Assembly: GCA_030950375.1 (NCBI GenBank)
Contig: JAUZRN010000032.1
Span: forward strand, 1 to 55,238
Reading direction: 5' to 3'
Source: Rhodothermus sp.
GTDB lineage: Bacteria > Bacteroidota > Rhodothermia > Rhodothermales > Rhodothermaceae
DNA length: 55,238 nucleotides
Of the stretch, positions 1 to 9,500 are shown in pieces (positions within the stretch are counted from its first letter, which is position 1; each line of letters opens with the position of its first letter). A program made the position numbers and the translations under genes. Below the pieces are notes generated by a model, which saw only the letters and a list, made by a program, of their open reading frames with translations, was not told the origin of the DNA and searched no databases.

Positions 1-1
1 C

Positions 2-808
2 CCATCCGCCCTTGAGGCCTACTACTTTGGCATGCAACAAAACGACTCGCTGCTACTTACACACCTTCTGCTGCAACAGGGGATGCAGCTACAGGGCGTG
101 GTGTTCAACGAAAGTCATCACCCTATCCAGTGGATTGGCGACTCGGTCACAGTGGCCGTCCGGCGGCTGCGCAGAAATCCCTTTGTCTCACACCGCACGT
201 TTCTTACCATGGCCTACCAAGGCTTCGAAGACACCCTGACCCTAAACCTTTCGGATCAGCTGCTCTCCGAGGTGCTCCACCGATTTGAAAACGTAGCCGG
301 TTATTCTTTTCCGGAAGCCCAGGCCCTGGCCAACGCTTTTCCGCAGTGGACCCTCGATTCACTGGCTGCGCAGGCCTATCGCTCAGGGCCTGAGCAGTCA
401 GGCTTGCTGGCGGCCGCCACGGCCTTTCGGACAGCCCACACTGCCTGGCGTTTGCGAGAAGCTGCCGATACACTGGTTGCTTCTGGAAAACAACCCTACG
501 GCCAGGCATTAGCCGTGGCTGCCAGATCCCTGACGAAAATAGCAGCCGCGTCTCTGGCGCACGTCATCAACCGGGAGTTGGGACCGGGCAACCCCAACGA
601 CCCCCGGCAGGATCTGCCCCAACTACCTGTGCTGCTATGCCGGGGCGCGGCCAAGTACGGGCTCTGCCATTACATGTTTTTCCGCTACCTGGGAAACACG
701 ATGCCCTGCGTGAGCTTCTGCAAAACCAGCCTGGGGTGCTTCACCGACATCTGCCAGCCCCAGATGCTGGATATGCAACAGGTGCTGGCCCTACGCACAG
801 CCTACTGA
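2..808 (+). CDS. Unknown protein with Cys-rich C-terminus (5' end outside window)
   Basis: The open frame runs from the first bases of the window with no stop, so the start lies upstream; the ATG at 32 is only the first internal methionine. I do not recognise the family. The first 200 residues are Ala/Leu-rich and look helical. The last 60 hold six cysteines (numbered from the ATG at 32: 203, 212, 226, 230, 236, 241) and there are none earlier, spaced C-x8-C-x13-C-x3-C-x5-C-x4-C. That could bind a metal or Fe-S cluster, but this is inference. Third-position GC stays high to the stop, so the Cys-rich tail is a real reading frame and not a frameshift product. It points the same way as the asnB-like operon but is 0.5 kb from it. 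Confidence 0.6.
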   Translation, partial: PSALEAYYFGMQQNDSLLLTHLLLQQGMQLQGVVFNESHHPIQWIGDSVTVAVRRLRRNPFVSHRTFLTMAYQGFEDTLTLNLSDQLLSEVLHRFENVAGYSFPEAQALANAFPQWTLDSLAAQAYRSGPEQSGLLAAATAFRTAHTAWRLREAADTLVASGKQPYGQALAVAARSLTKIAAASLAHVINRELGPGNPNDPRQDLPQLPVLLCRGAAKYGLCHYMFFRYLGNTMPCVSFCKTSLGCFTDICQPQMLDMQQVLALRTAY

Positions 809-1314
809 AATATTTGCTGCGTAGTCTCCACCCGAGCCCGTTCAGTGCACTTCGGTTTCCGTCCGCAACCGGAGATCGCGTCCAGAGGCTCCCACATAGC
901 GCATACGGCGACCGGTTGCGCTCATACCGGCATGGCGCTCAATTATCGATGGGAGGTGCAACTTCCTTCGTCCCGCCAGGCGCAAGGATCACGCGTCGGA
1001 AGCCTACCCGTTGCCGCACGGTCATAGGGACCGGCGGATCTTTCGGTGGTCCCAGCTAGACCTGCGGCACCTCGCTCCCCGCCTCCTGTGTTGCCCACAA
1101 AAAAACGCACGCGGAAGCCATCCTCATTGGACCTTATGGATTAAGCCAATCGGTCAAATACCTGAACAAACGCACGCTACGAACACATCGAAATACGCCC
1201 GGCGTCATCGCACATACAGAGACAGCTATGCCTTTCCTGAGTGCTTGCGTTTTGTGCGGGAAGGTTGTACCATTTTGGCAAGCCGGTGCCACGTTTGCTC
1301 ACAAACAGCTCCAT
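809..1314. other. 0.5 kb gap without a convincing gene
   Basis: No ORF here has good support. The frame of the upstream gene stays open past its stop (809-1027) but shows no recognisable product. A 31-codon ORF starts at 932 without a clear ribosome binding site. On the minus strand, 830-1060 contains two fragments vaguely like the end of a formylglycine-generating-enzyme fold (a GFRRV near 990-1007 and a G-S-L-W, R-S-A, L-G-W-R-L pattern near 829-905), separated by an in-frame stop. This may be gene debris. The promoter of the following operon should lie here, but I see no convincing -35/-10 pair. Confidence 0.4.
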
Positions 1315-2646
1315 ATGGCCATGATCCGCCCCCAGTATATCGAAGACGTGATCGACCTGACCGATCCGGCCCAGAACCACCTCCTGAACATGAGCCTCGA
1401 AGAAGCGCGGGCCCGCGTACGCTCCGGAGATCCCTCCGCCGTGCGGACCATCGAAGGCTCGTTTGCGCTGGTGGCGCGCGACGGCCAGACAGTACGCCTG
1501 GCCCGCTCGATGGACCGGCCCATGCGCTATTTCCTGGCCAAACGCGACGACGGTCCGGCGCTGGTCGTGGCGCATCGCATCGAAGAAATCCACCGGTGGC
1601 TTCAATCTGTCGGCCTCGCCGATCAGTTCCATCCAAGCTACACGCGCATGGTCCCCGCCCATTATGTGGTCACGCTGGAGCTGATCGGCTGCCCGGATCC
1701 GGCGCCGGCCTACACCCGCTTTTTCGAAATTCCTACAGAAACGCTGCCGCCGGATCTTCCTACAATCGGCCGCTACTATATCGGTGCCCTTCAGGAAGAA
1801 ATCCGTCGCTGGCTCCTGAGCATCCCTGAAGATGAACCCATCGGTGTAACGTTTTCCGGTGGCATCGATAGTGGCTCCGTTTTCCTGGTGACCTACCACA
1901 CTATGCTGGAGCTGGGCATGAATCCTGGCCGACTCAAGGCCTTCACGCTGGATCTGGGCGATGGCCCCGATCGCGATCAGGCCTTCACCTTTCTGCAGAA
2001 GCTGGGTCTGGAGCTATTCTGGGAGCCCATAGAGGCCGGACCCGAGCTGATTGACATTCGGGAGGTGGTGCGCATTGTCGAAGATTACAAGCCCCTCGAT
2101 ATCGAATCGGCTGCGATGCACTATGCGCTGGCCCGGGCCTTACGCCAGCGCTACCCGAACTGGAAATACCTGCTCGACGGAGAAGGGGGCGACGAAAACC
2201 TGCGCGACTATCCCATTGAGCAGAATCCAGAGTTGACCGTCTATAGCATCATTAACAACCCCCTGCTCTATCACGAAGGCTGGGGTGTGGACAAGTTCAA
2301 GCACTCGCTCACTTACACCGGCGGTCTCAGTCGCTCCTACACCCGTACGTTTGCCATCAACCGACACTTCGGCTTCGAGGGCTTCAGCCCTTATACGCGG
2401 CCGAACGTGATCGAAGTGGCCGAAAAGATCCCCTTCGCCGAACTGACCGGCTACGACAAAACAAAGCTGTACCGACTCAAGGGCGAAGTGGTTTATCACG
2501 GGATTAAAGCCATCACGGGCTTTGAGATGCCCGTGTTTGAAAAGCGCCGGTTTCAGCATGGCGCGCTACCCGAAATGCGGTTGCGCGAATTGATCCCGCC
2601 CGAACGTCAGCTCCGACGCATGGTGGAGGATCTGTTTGTAGTATGA
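1315..2646 (+). CDS. Asparagine-synthetase-like amide ligase lacking glutaminase Cys
   Basis: An ATP-pyrophosphatase enzyme of the asparagine synthetase B/lasso cyclase/beta-lactam synthetase superfamily, about 443 residues. The synthetase domain is intact by motif: PP-loop SGGIDSG at residues 181-187 and GEGGDEN at 289-295, equivalent to GDGGDE in AsnB. The N-terminal 130 residues look like the second half of the glutaminase (Ntn) domain, but no Cys2 follows the start, so it should not hydrolyse glutamine. It may instead adenylate a carboxylate and join it to an amine on another molecule. ATG codons lie at 1228, 1315 and 1321; 1315 is chosen because the extra 29 residues from 1228 resemble nothing in the family. 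The stop overlaps the next ATG (ATGA at 2643-2646). Substrate unknown. Confidence 0.75.
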   Translation: MAMIRPQYIEDVIDLTDPAQNHLLNMSLEEARARVRSGDPSAVRTIEGSFALVARDGQTVRLARSMDRPMRYFLAKRDDGPALVVAHRIEEIHRWLQSVGLADQFHPSYTRMVPAHYVVTLELIGCPDPAPAYTRFFEIPTETLPPDLPTIGRYYIGALQEEIRRWLLSIPEDEPIGVTFSGGIDSGSVFLVTYHTMLELGMNPGRLKAFTLDLGDGPDRDQAFTFLQKLGLELFWEPIEAGPELIDIREVVRIVEDYKPLDIESAAMHYALARALRQRYPNWKYLLDGEGGDENLRDYPIEQNPELTVYSIINNPLLYHEGWGVDKFKHSLTYTGGLSRSYTRTFAINRHFGFEGFSPYTRPNVIEVAEKIPFAELTGYDKTKLYRLKGEVVYHGIKAITGFEMPVFEKRRFQHGALPEMRLRELIPPERQLRRMVEDLFVV

Positions 2647-3611
2647 TCGAGCTGACGCGCTGGGAGACACTCACACCACTGGCCCGCACGCGGTTGATCC
2701 GGAAGCTACGGCCACCCCGGGCCAAAATCAATCCGGAACGCCCGTACGCCTTTCATCACGAGCTGGAACGGGCACCCGACGGGCGCCTGGAACGCGTCAA
2801 CGTGGTCTTCCTGACCAACCGGGAATGTCCGTGGACGTGTACCATGTGTGACCTGTGGCGTCACACCACCACGACGCCGGTTACCGCCGATCAGCTCCTG
2901 CGTCAGCTCGACTATGCCCTGGAACACCTACCCGAGGCCGATGCCATCAAGCTCTACAACAGCGGCAGTTTCTTCGATCGGCTGGCCATCCCTCCGACTG
3001 CCTACCAGGGCATTGCCGAGCGACTGCGTGGCTATCGTCGCATCATCGTCGAATCACATCCAGCTCTAATCGGCCCCCGAACGCTGCAATTTCAGGAGCT
3101 GCTTGAGGGACAGCTCGAAGTGGCTATCGGCGTTGAATGCATTCACCCGGACGTGCTCAACGCGCTCAACAAACGCCTGACCATAGCCGATCTGGAACAG
3201 GCCGTCACCTGGCTACATGCGCACCACCTGCTGATCCGGGCATTCATTCTGCTCAAACCACCCTTTTTACCTGCCGCCGAAGCGCTGACATGGACCTGCC
3301 ACACCGTGCGCTGGGCCGTGACGCACGCGATACAAATCATCGTGCTCATTCCTACCCGTACCGGCAACGGGATCATGGACCACCTTGCACGGAGTGGACA
3401 ATTTGCACCTCCAACGCCTGACGACATTGAAACAGCCACTGCTTTTCTGTTTGCCCAACAAGCACCGGTACGACTGCTCGATACCTGGGACCTGCCCCGT
3501 TTCTACCCATGCCCGGACTGTGCTCGGCTCCAGCAGGCCCGCTTTGCACGCATGAACCAGACGCAAACCTGGGAACCCGCTGTCCACTGTCCTACCTGCA
3601 ATCCGCCATGA
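2643..3611 (+). CDS. Radical SAM protein with C-terminal CxxC pairs
   Basis: A 322-residue radical SAM enzyme. The cluster motif CPWTCTMC (Cys62, Cys66, Cys69; CxxxCxxC) follows a strand ending NVVFLTNRE, and an N-S-G-S-F-F-D stretch lies near residue 105. This arrangement recalls COG1244, the Fe-S oxidoreductase family that includes archaeal archaeosine synthase subunit RaSEA, but I assign it from memory of motifs only. The C-terminus has CxxC pairs at 290/293 and 316/319 that could hold zinc or an auxiliary Fe-S cluster. It overlaps both neighbours by 4 bp (ATGA at each junction), so it is translationally coupled to the AsnB-like and FAD proteins and probably acts on the same substrate. Confidence 0.8.
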   Translation: MIELTRWETLTPLARTRLIRKLRPPRAKINPERPYAFHHELERAPDGRLERVNVVFLTNRECPWTCTMCDLWRHTTTTPVTADQLLRQLDYALEHLPEADAIKLYNSGSFFDRLAIPPTAYQGIAERLRGYRRIIVESHPALIGPRTLQFQELLEGQLEVAIGVECIHPDVLNALNKRLTIADLEQAVTWLHAHHLLIRAFILLKPPFLPAAEALTWTCHTVRWAVTHAIQIIVLIPTRTGNGIMDHLARSGQFAPPTPDDIETATAFLFAQQAPVRLLDTWDLPRFYPCPDCARLQQARFARMNQTQTWEPAVHCPTCNPP

Positions 3612-5137
3612 ATAGCCACTGCGACGTAGCCATTCTGGGGGCCGGCTTTGGAGGGGCGCTGCTGGCCCTGATGCTTCGACGCCGAGGGTTGTCTGTTATA
3701 TTAATTGAAAAAGGCCGCCCACGTTTTGCCATCGGTGAATCCTCAACACCGCTGGCCAATCTCTACCTGGAGCAGATCGCCCGGACGTTCGAGTTACCCG
3801 AACTACTTCCGCTGACCAAATATGGCCACTGGAAAACCACCCATCCGGAGCTGCCCGTAGGCAAAAAGCGAGGCTTTACGTTTTTCTGGCATCGTCCCGG
3901 CCGTCCCTGGACTGCGTACGTGGATGGTCATCCCGCCTACCTGCTGGTAGCTGCCTCCCCGCACGATGCCATTGCCGACACGCACTGGTACCGTCCGGCT
4001 TTTGATAGCTACCTGACGGCGCTGGCGCTCCGCGCCGGCGTGCGCTACCTGGAGCCGGCCAGCCCCATAGCAGTCGACGTCGATGCTGGTGACGTACAGC
4101 TTCGGATCGCAACGCCTGCTGGGACACGCACACTTGCCGCCCGCTTTGTGGTGGATGCCACGGGACCGACCGCCTGGCTGGCCCGCCATCTGGGCTATCG
4201 GCCCGAGCCACACCCGTACTTGCCAGAACGCGTCGCTATATTCGCCCACTTTCGCAACGTCGCCCGCGCCGACGCCTGGCTTGACGCCCGACGAGACCGC
4301 TGGCCTTACCAACCCGACGCGGCGGCCGTCCACCACCTGCTTGAAGAAGGCTGGGCCTGGATACTTCACTTCGATCACGGCATCACCAGTGCCGGACTTT
4401 CCCTGTGGGCCGACCGCCTGCCTGCCCGAGATCCCGCAACCTGCTGGTATCTTATACTGGCTCGTTATCCGTCGCTTCAGGCGCTCTTTGGCCGGTCTGC
4501 TCCGCTCTATCCCCTGCGCATGATCCCCGAACGTCCAACCCTTTTCCGCAAGCTGGTCGGCCCCGGATGGGCTCTGCTTCCAAGTGGCGCAGGCGTGCTC
4601 GATCCCCTGCTCTCTACCGGCAATCCACTCACACTCCTGGGCGTGTGGCGACTGGCTGAACTACTTGTCCAACATTGCGCAGCACCACCGGCCGAAGCGC
4701 TACAGCACTATCAACAACAAACGCTGCACGAACTCCAAACCACAGCGCGCCTGCTGGGAGCCCTCTGGCGCGTATTGCATCAGCCAGCCCCCTTCACATG
4801 GCTCGCCAAGCTGTACTTCGCAGCCGCCAGCTTCCGAGAAACGCGGATACGGCTCGGCCGTGAATCCGGAATTCCGGGCTTCCTGCTTACCGATCACCCT
4901 GTCTTTTGCCAGCACCAGGATCACCTGCTGCGACACGTCGAGCAGCATCAGCTGCTCCCACAAGATGCCATACAGAAAGCCCTGGAGCCGTTCGATGTCG
5001 CCGGCCTCTGCACCGATCGCGAAGGCTTCTACCCGGCGCGTGCCGAAGACGTGCTGGACGCCTGCCATAAGATTCCCGCTTCGCGCGAGGAAGTGTGGCG
5101 TAGCCTGAAACAGAGCGGGTTTCTGGCGCCTGCCTGA
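3608..5137 (+). CDS. FAD-dependent oxidoreductase of the flavin-halogenase fold
   Basis: A 509-residue flavoprotein. The N-terminal dinucleotide-binding motif is GAGFGG (11-16), followed by IEKGRPRFAIGES (GES at 43-45), VVDATGP (181-187) and a distal G-V-L-D-P-L-L-S-T-G segment near 335-345 that contacts FAD in tryptophan-halogenase-like monooxygenases. A WAWI stretch at 249-252 matches the start of the halogenase WxWxIP motif but lacks the final proline in place. The halogenase catalytic lysine cannot be assigned safely; Lys71 and Lys76 are candidates. It may be an oxygenase or dehydrogenase, not a halogenase. The start at 3608 overlaps the radical SAM stop by 4 bp; in-frame codons back to 3509 lie inside that gene. 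Confidence 0.75.
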   Translation: MNSHCDVAILGAGFGGALLALMLRRRGLSVILIEKGRPRFAIGESSTPLANLYLEQIARTFELPELLPLTKYGHWKTTHPELPVGKKRGFTFFWHRPGRPWTAYVDGHPAYLLVAASPHDAIADTHWYRPAFDSYLTALALRAGVRYLEPASPIAVDVDAGDVQLRIATPAGTRTLAARFVVDATGPTAWLARHLGYRPEPHPYLPERVAIFAHFRNVARADAWLDARRDRWPYQPDAAAVHHLLEEGWAWILHFDHGITSAGLSLWADRLPARDPATCWYLILARYPSLQALFGRSAPLYPLRMIPERPTLFRKLVGPGWALLPSGAGVLDPLLSTGNPLTLLGVWRLAELLVQHCAAPPAEALQHYQQQTLHELQTTARLLGALWRVLHQPAPFTWLAKLYFAAASFRETRIRLGRESGIPGFLLTDHPVFCQHQDHLLRHVEQHQLLPQDAIQKALEPFDVAGLCTDREGFYPARAEDVLDACHKIPASREEVWRSLKQSGFLAPA

Positions 5138-5146
5138 AAACAAAAA

Positions 5147-5171
5147 ACGGGCGCCTGGACAACGCGCCCGT
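5147..5171 (-). terminator. Rho-independent terminator between convergent genes
   Basis: Perfect 8-bp arms ACGGGCGC (5147-5154) and GCGCCCGT (5164-5171). On the minus strand the hairpin runs into six T residues, so it best terminates the 5197-5487 gene; on the plus strand it lies 10 bp after the FAD protein stop but lacks a T tract. Confidence 0.8.
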
Positions 5172-5196
5172 ACCCCTGCCGCAATATACCCGCGCT

Positions 5197-5487
5197 TCAG
5201 TTCACAAACAGCTTCGGCTGGTCCTCTTCAATCACCTCCAGATCCTGAATGGCAAACCAGCCTTCATTCTCTTCCCCGGCACTATTCCGATAAGGTACGT
5301 TCGGATCCCCCGTGGTGATGTCCACCACGTAGGCCAGGTCTTTCCTGATCTCGTTACCATTCGCATCCTTACCCACGGGCACATCAGCCGCTACATCAGC
5401 CACACGACCTTCAATGCTACCCAGCAACCAGCCCTCACGGGTGTACAGATGCACCCGCACCCGTTTGCCGATCAGATCGTAACGCAT
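5197..5487 (-). CDS. Small hypothetical protein, 96 aa
   Basis: A soluble, mixed-charge 96-residue protein with no signal peptide or membrane segment. It starts MRYDLIGKRVRVHLYTREGW and seems to form a small beta-barrel: alternating hydrophobic strands with Gly turns, then an acidic C-terminal third. I do not recognise a family. It stands alone, convergent with the FAD gene, with its own terminator at 5147-5171 and about 150 bp of upstream DNA shared with the divergent UPF0489 gene. Coding potential is supported by high third-position GC and by the terminator placed 25 bp after the stop. Confidence 0.7.
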   Translation of the reverse strand: MRYDLIGKRVRVHLYTREGWLLGSIEGRVADVAADVPVGKDANGNEIRKDLAYVVDITTGDPNVPYRNSAGEENEGWFAIQDLEVIEEDQPKLFVN

Positions 5488-5636
5488 TGTTCTATCCTCA
5501 GGCTCACTTTTTCGACGCTATTGTAACAAAACGCTTCATCTAACGCCAGAGATTCCAACAGGCTGGCAACCAGGCAACATCTTTTGTAAAATTAAGCAAA
5601 TAGCAGGTCAGATGCACCGGAAGCATCCCCACAGCG

Positions 5637-6422
5637 ATGCGCATCCTGGACATCGACCTGGACTTCTTTCTCAATAAGGTACAATTCTGGCCCGGATTCG
5701 GACGGCCAGCAGATCCCGAGCTGCATCCCTGGCCCCCCCACAAAGTGCGCGATTTTCTGGAGCATCGATGCGGCCTGCGACGCGATCGACCATTGCCCGG
5801 CCTGATCGTAGAAGAGCATCACGAGATCTTTTTCGACTGGCGACGGCGCATTCAGGAAGGCCGCCTACAGCCGCCCTTCGAGGTCGTGCACATCGACGCC
5901 CATGCTGACCTGGGCTTCGGCGATGCAAGCGTCCCCTACGTGGTAACCGAGCTGCTGAGCCTTCCCCTGAAGACGCGGGCTTTCCCCAGGGTGGGTGGCC
6001 GCGAAGGCCTGGGCCCCGGCAACTATCTGCTCTTTGCCATCGCCTGTCGCTGGATCAGCCGTCTGACCTACGTCTATCATCCAGGACGGTACCCTGACCT
6101 GCCCGAACACATCGTGAAGTTGGACGCCCGGGGCGAAGGGATCATTCAGCTTCCCTGGTATGGATGGCGTTCGCCTGAAACATTGCAGAGGCACTGGCCG
6201 GACAAGCCTTTGGCCCTGGAGCCCCCGGTCCTCTATCGCGAAGTGTCCGGTTCAACCCTTCAGCACCTTGAAGGCCCCTTCGACCTGCTCTATATCGCCC
6301 GTTCTCCCGCCTATACGCCCGCTGAAGCAGACCGTCTGCTGGAAGTGTTTTGCGAATACATCAAAGCTCCTGCAGTTCACCCGCCTTATATGACCAACCA
6401 ACCTGGCGCTTTAACCGTTTAG
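5637..6422 (+). CDS. UPF0489 family protein (arginase-like fold)
   Basis: A 261-residue protein whose N-terminus MRILDIDLDFFLN and central HIDAHADLG (about residues 85-93) match the UPF0489 family, which shares metal-binding DxDxDxF and HxDAHxD signatures with arginase/deacetylase-type hydrolases. The aspartates and histidines of both motifs are present, so it probably binds a divalent metal, but its substrate is unknown. A third acidic patch, F-D-L-L-Y-I-A-R-S near residue 220, sits where the family carries its C-terminal conserved block. It is divergent from the 5197-5487 gene and followed by the promoter of the susC gene, so it looks monocistronic. Confidence 0.75.
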   Translation: MRILDIDLDFFLNKVQFWPGFGRPADPELHPWPPHKVRDFLEHRCGLRRDRPLPGLIVEEHHEIFFDWRRRIQEGRLQPPFEVVHIDAHADLGFGDASVPYVVTELLSLPLKTRAFPRVGGREGLGPGNYLLFAIACRWISRLTYVYHPGRYPDLPEHIVKLDARGEGIIQLPWYGWRSPETLQRHWPDKPLALEPPVLYREVSGSTLQHLEGPFDLLYIARSPAYTPAEADRLLEVFCEYIKAPAVHPPYMTNQPGALTV

Positions 6423-6475
6423 CCACCTTTTTCGCAGGTTCCACCAGTTTGCAGAAGCTACTGCATTACGAAGAC

Positions 6476-6504
6476 TTGACAGGATTGTTGCAATTGCCTA
6501 AAAT
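6476..6504 (+). promoter_or_regulatory. Sigma70-type promoter of susC-susD
   Basis: TTGACA at 6476-6481, a 17-bp spacer and TAAAAT at 6499-6504, 42 bp before the susC ATG. This is the best consensus match seen in the window and lies in an AT-rich stretch. The T run after the -10 also leaves room for a Bacteroidota-type TAnnTTTG element, but the match to that is weaker. Confidence 0.65.
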
Positions 6505-6546
6505 TTTTTATCGTGTGAATAACCTTCATACAAACTGCGGAGACCT

Positions 6547-9500
6547 ATGAGAAGGTGGTTGCAACACATGCTTTCACTTGCCCTGATAGGGACGCTGTTG
6601 CCTGGTCTTGTGTGGGCGCAGGAAGCTATTATTCAGGGTAAGGTCACCGATGAAAACGGGGAGCCACTCCCGGGTGCGAACGTCGTCGTTGCTGAGCTGA
6701 CGATCGGAAGCGCTACCGATATCGATGGAAACTATTCATTTACCGTACCCGCCAATCTGGTCAATGGGCAGACGGTCACCCTGGTAGCCCGGTTTGTGGG
6801 CTATAAGCCAGCGGAGCAGCAGTTTGAACTGACGCCAGGTCGGCATACGTTTGATTTTGTGCTGGAGCCTGACCTCTTGCGTCTGGAAGAGGTGGTGGTT
6901 ACAGGGGTGGCAGCCGAAACGCCACGCAAGAAGCTTTCCTTCACGGTCGACCGGGTCGATACAGAGAAGCTGCAGCAGGTGATTGCGCCAGATCCGGGTA
7001 CGGCCCTGCAGGCCAAGGTTGCCGCCGCTGTGATTGTACGGCCCACCGGTGAACCTGGCCAGTCGCCCTCGATTCGGCTGCGGAGTGCTACATCCATCAC
7101 GGGGAGCCAGGCACCTCTGATCATTGTGGATGGCGTGATCATGGAGGGCTCGCTGGCCGACCTGAACGCCGACGACATTGAGTCGATCGAAGTGATCAAG
7201 GACGCGGCAGCGGCCTCCATCTGGGGTTCCCGTGCCGCTAACGGCGTCATCCGCATCTTCACGAAGCGCGGAACAAATGTGGCCGCAGGCCGCACCCAGG
7301 TAACCATCCGGAATGACTTCGGGATCTCGTCGCCCTATCGCTTCATCGACATGGCCGAAAGCCACCCCTATCTGGTGGCCGAAGTCGACGGGAAGTTGCG
7401 CTTTGTTGACGAAGACGGTAACCCGCTGGGTCCGGGCGACAACCCGGTGCTGGACCCGGATGGCATTGCAGACAACCCCTGGCCTTGTATTCCTCAACCC
7501 GTCAAGCAGCCAGACGGCACCATCTCAGAGGAGCTCTATTGCAATCTGAGTGATCCGCAGCGGGACTTCTTCACCTCGAATCCTACTTTCAACAACTATA
7601 TCTCAATCGCCCAGAATACGCAGAAAACCAACTTCATGGCCTCCTTCAGCAATACGCGGGAAGGGGGTATCCTGCGGGAAGTGACGGGCTATACGCGCCA
7701 GAACTTCCGGATCAACCTGGACCATCGCATCCTGAACAACCTGGACTTCTCGGCGAGCATGATGTATGGCCAGTCGGAACGGGACGATGTGGTGGAAGGT
7801 CCGGGCTCGCCGTTCTATGGACTGCTGTTTATGCCTCCCAATGTCAACCTGGAAGCTCCCAACGAAGAGGACGGATCGAAGTATAACTGGGATGCGGCCT
7901 GGGTCTATGGCCTGTCGCTGGAAATGAATCCGCTCTACGAGCTGGCCAACCGGGATCGCAAGCGTCGCGTTGTACGCCAGCTGGCCAGCTTCAAGACGAA
8001 CTGGCGGCCGTTCCGCTGGCTCATGCTGGAAGGTCTCATCGGTTTGGACCGGCAGCAGACCTACTGGAAAGACCTCTTCCCGCGGGGTTATCTGAGTGAT
8101 AACCCGGCCGACTTCAAGGGGCGGTTGTACCGCTTCAATCAGGACAATCGCGCGATCAACACCAGCTTTACTGCGTTGCTGTCCTACAGCGTGGGGGATC
8201 TGAACACCAAGCTCAAACTGAGCTACCTCTACGAAGACGAGCGTACAGAGCAGTTCAGCGTAACGGGCCGTGAGTTTGCCGTCAGCGGCGTGGAAGACCT
8301 GGGAGCCACGGTCGGCGACAAGACGATCGATTCCTATATCGCCGACATTCGCTCGGAAAACTACTTTGCGATCCTGACCTTCGACTTTAAGGATCGCTAC
8401 ATTGGCGACGTGATGATCCGGCGCGACGGCTCCTCGCTCTTCGGGCCGGATGCACGCTGGGCGACCTACTACCGCGCTTCAGCAGCCTGGCGTCTGAGCG
8501 AAGAGCCGTTCTTCAACGTGCCGGGCATCAATGAATTCCGGCTGCGGGCTTCGATCGGTACGGCCGGGTTGCGTCCGGGCTTCTCGGCCCAGTATGAAAC
8601 CTTCTCGATCGTTGCAGGCAACCCGGTGAAAAACACGCTGGGGAACCGGCTCCTTCGGCCGGCCAAGTCGACCGCCATCGAGTATGGCGTCAACATCGAC
8701 TTCCTGGATCGGTACTCTTTCCAGGCCAGCTATGCGCTGAACAAGACCGAGGATCAGATTCTGCTGGTGCCGCTACCGGCGGCTACCGGATATCGTAGCC
8801 AGTGGCGGAATGCCGGGACGCTCGAAGGGAACACCTTCGAGATGCAGTTGAACACGATTCTGGCGCAGCGGGACGACTTCAGCTGGACGCTGGACATCAC
8901 CTTCGACCGCACGCGCCAGAAAATCACGGACCTGTTTGTACCGCCCTACCGGACAGGTTTCTACTACATCGCGCCGAACGAAACCTTCGGCATCATTTAC
9001 GGTGAGTACTTCGCCCGAAGCCTGGACGACATTGCTCCCATGCTTGCCCCGGATGCAGCGACGCCATATGCGGGCATGTCGTTGGACGACTTCATGGTCA
9101 ATGAGGATGGCTTCGTGGTACTGAAAGATGCTTATGGCACGCCCAACGAAAAGCCCATCAAAGTGCTGGATCCGGCCTCCGGGAACCCGGTCCTCCGCAA
9201 GATCGGGGACTCGAATCCGGACTTCAACATGGGCTTTGCCACGAACCTGCGCTATAAGAACTTCAACCTCTACGCGCTGGTCCAGTGGCAGAAGGGCGGT
9301 GATGTCTATAACAACACACGCCAGTGGATACTGCGCGAGCTCCGTGGCGGGGACGTAGATCAGCGGGGTAAGTCGGTCAAGAAGCCCTGGGGCTACTACG
9401 CCACGCTGTACAACGTCAACGCCACAAACAACTACTTCGTCGAGGACGGTGGATTTGTGAAGCTGCGGGAGGTATCGCTCACCTACACACTGGGGCGGCG

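Noticed and set aside
637-1059. 140-codon plus-strand ORF overlapping the end of the first gene
   Set aside because: Its composition is that of an off-frame reading and the overlapping frame has better third-position GC.
1228-1314. Upstream start for the AsnB-like gene, giving a 29-residue extension with a Cys
   Set aside because: The extra residues do not match the M-C-G-I start of glutaminase domains and the Cys is not at position 2, so it would not restore glutaminase activity.
1011-1829. Long plus-strand ORF overlapping the AsnB-like gene
   Set aside because: It is an off-frame shadow, Arg/Pro/His-rich and without any recognisable domain.
3608-5137. Firm tryptophan 7-halogenase assignment
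   Set aside because: The WxWxIP motif is incomplete and the catalytic lysine cannot be placed with confidence.
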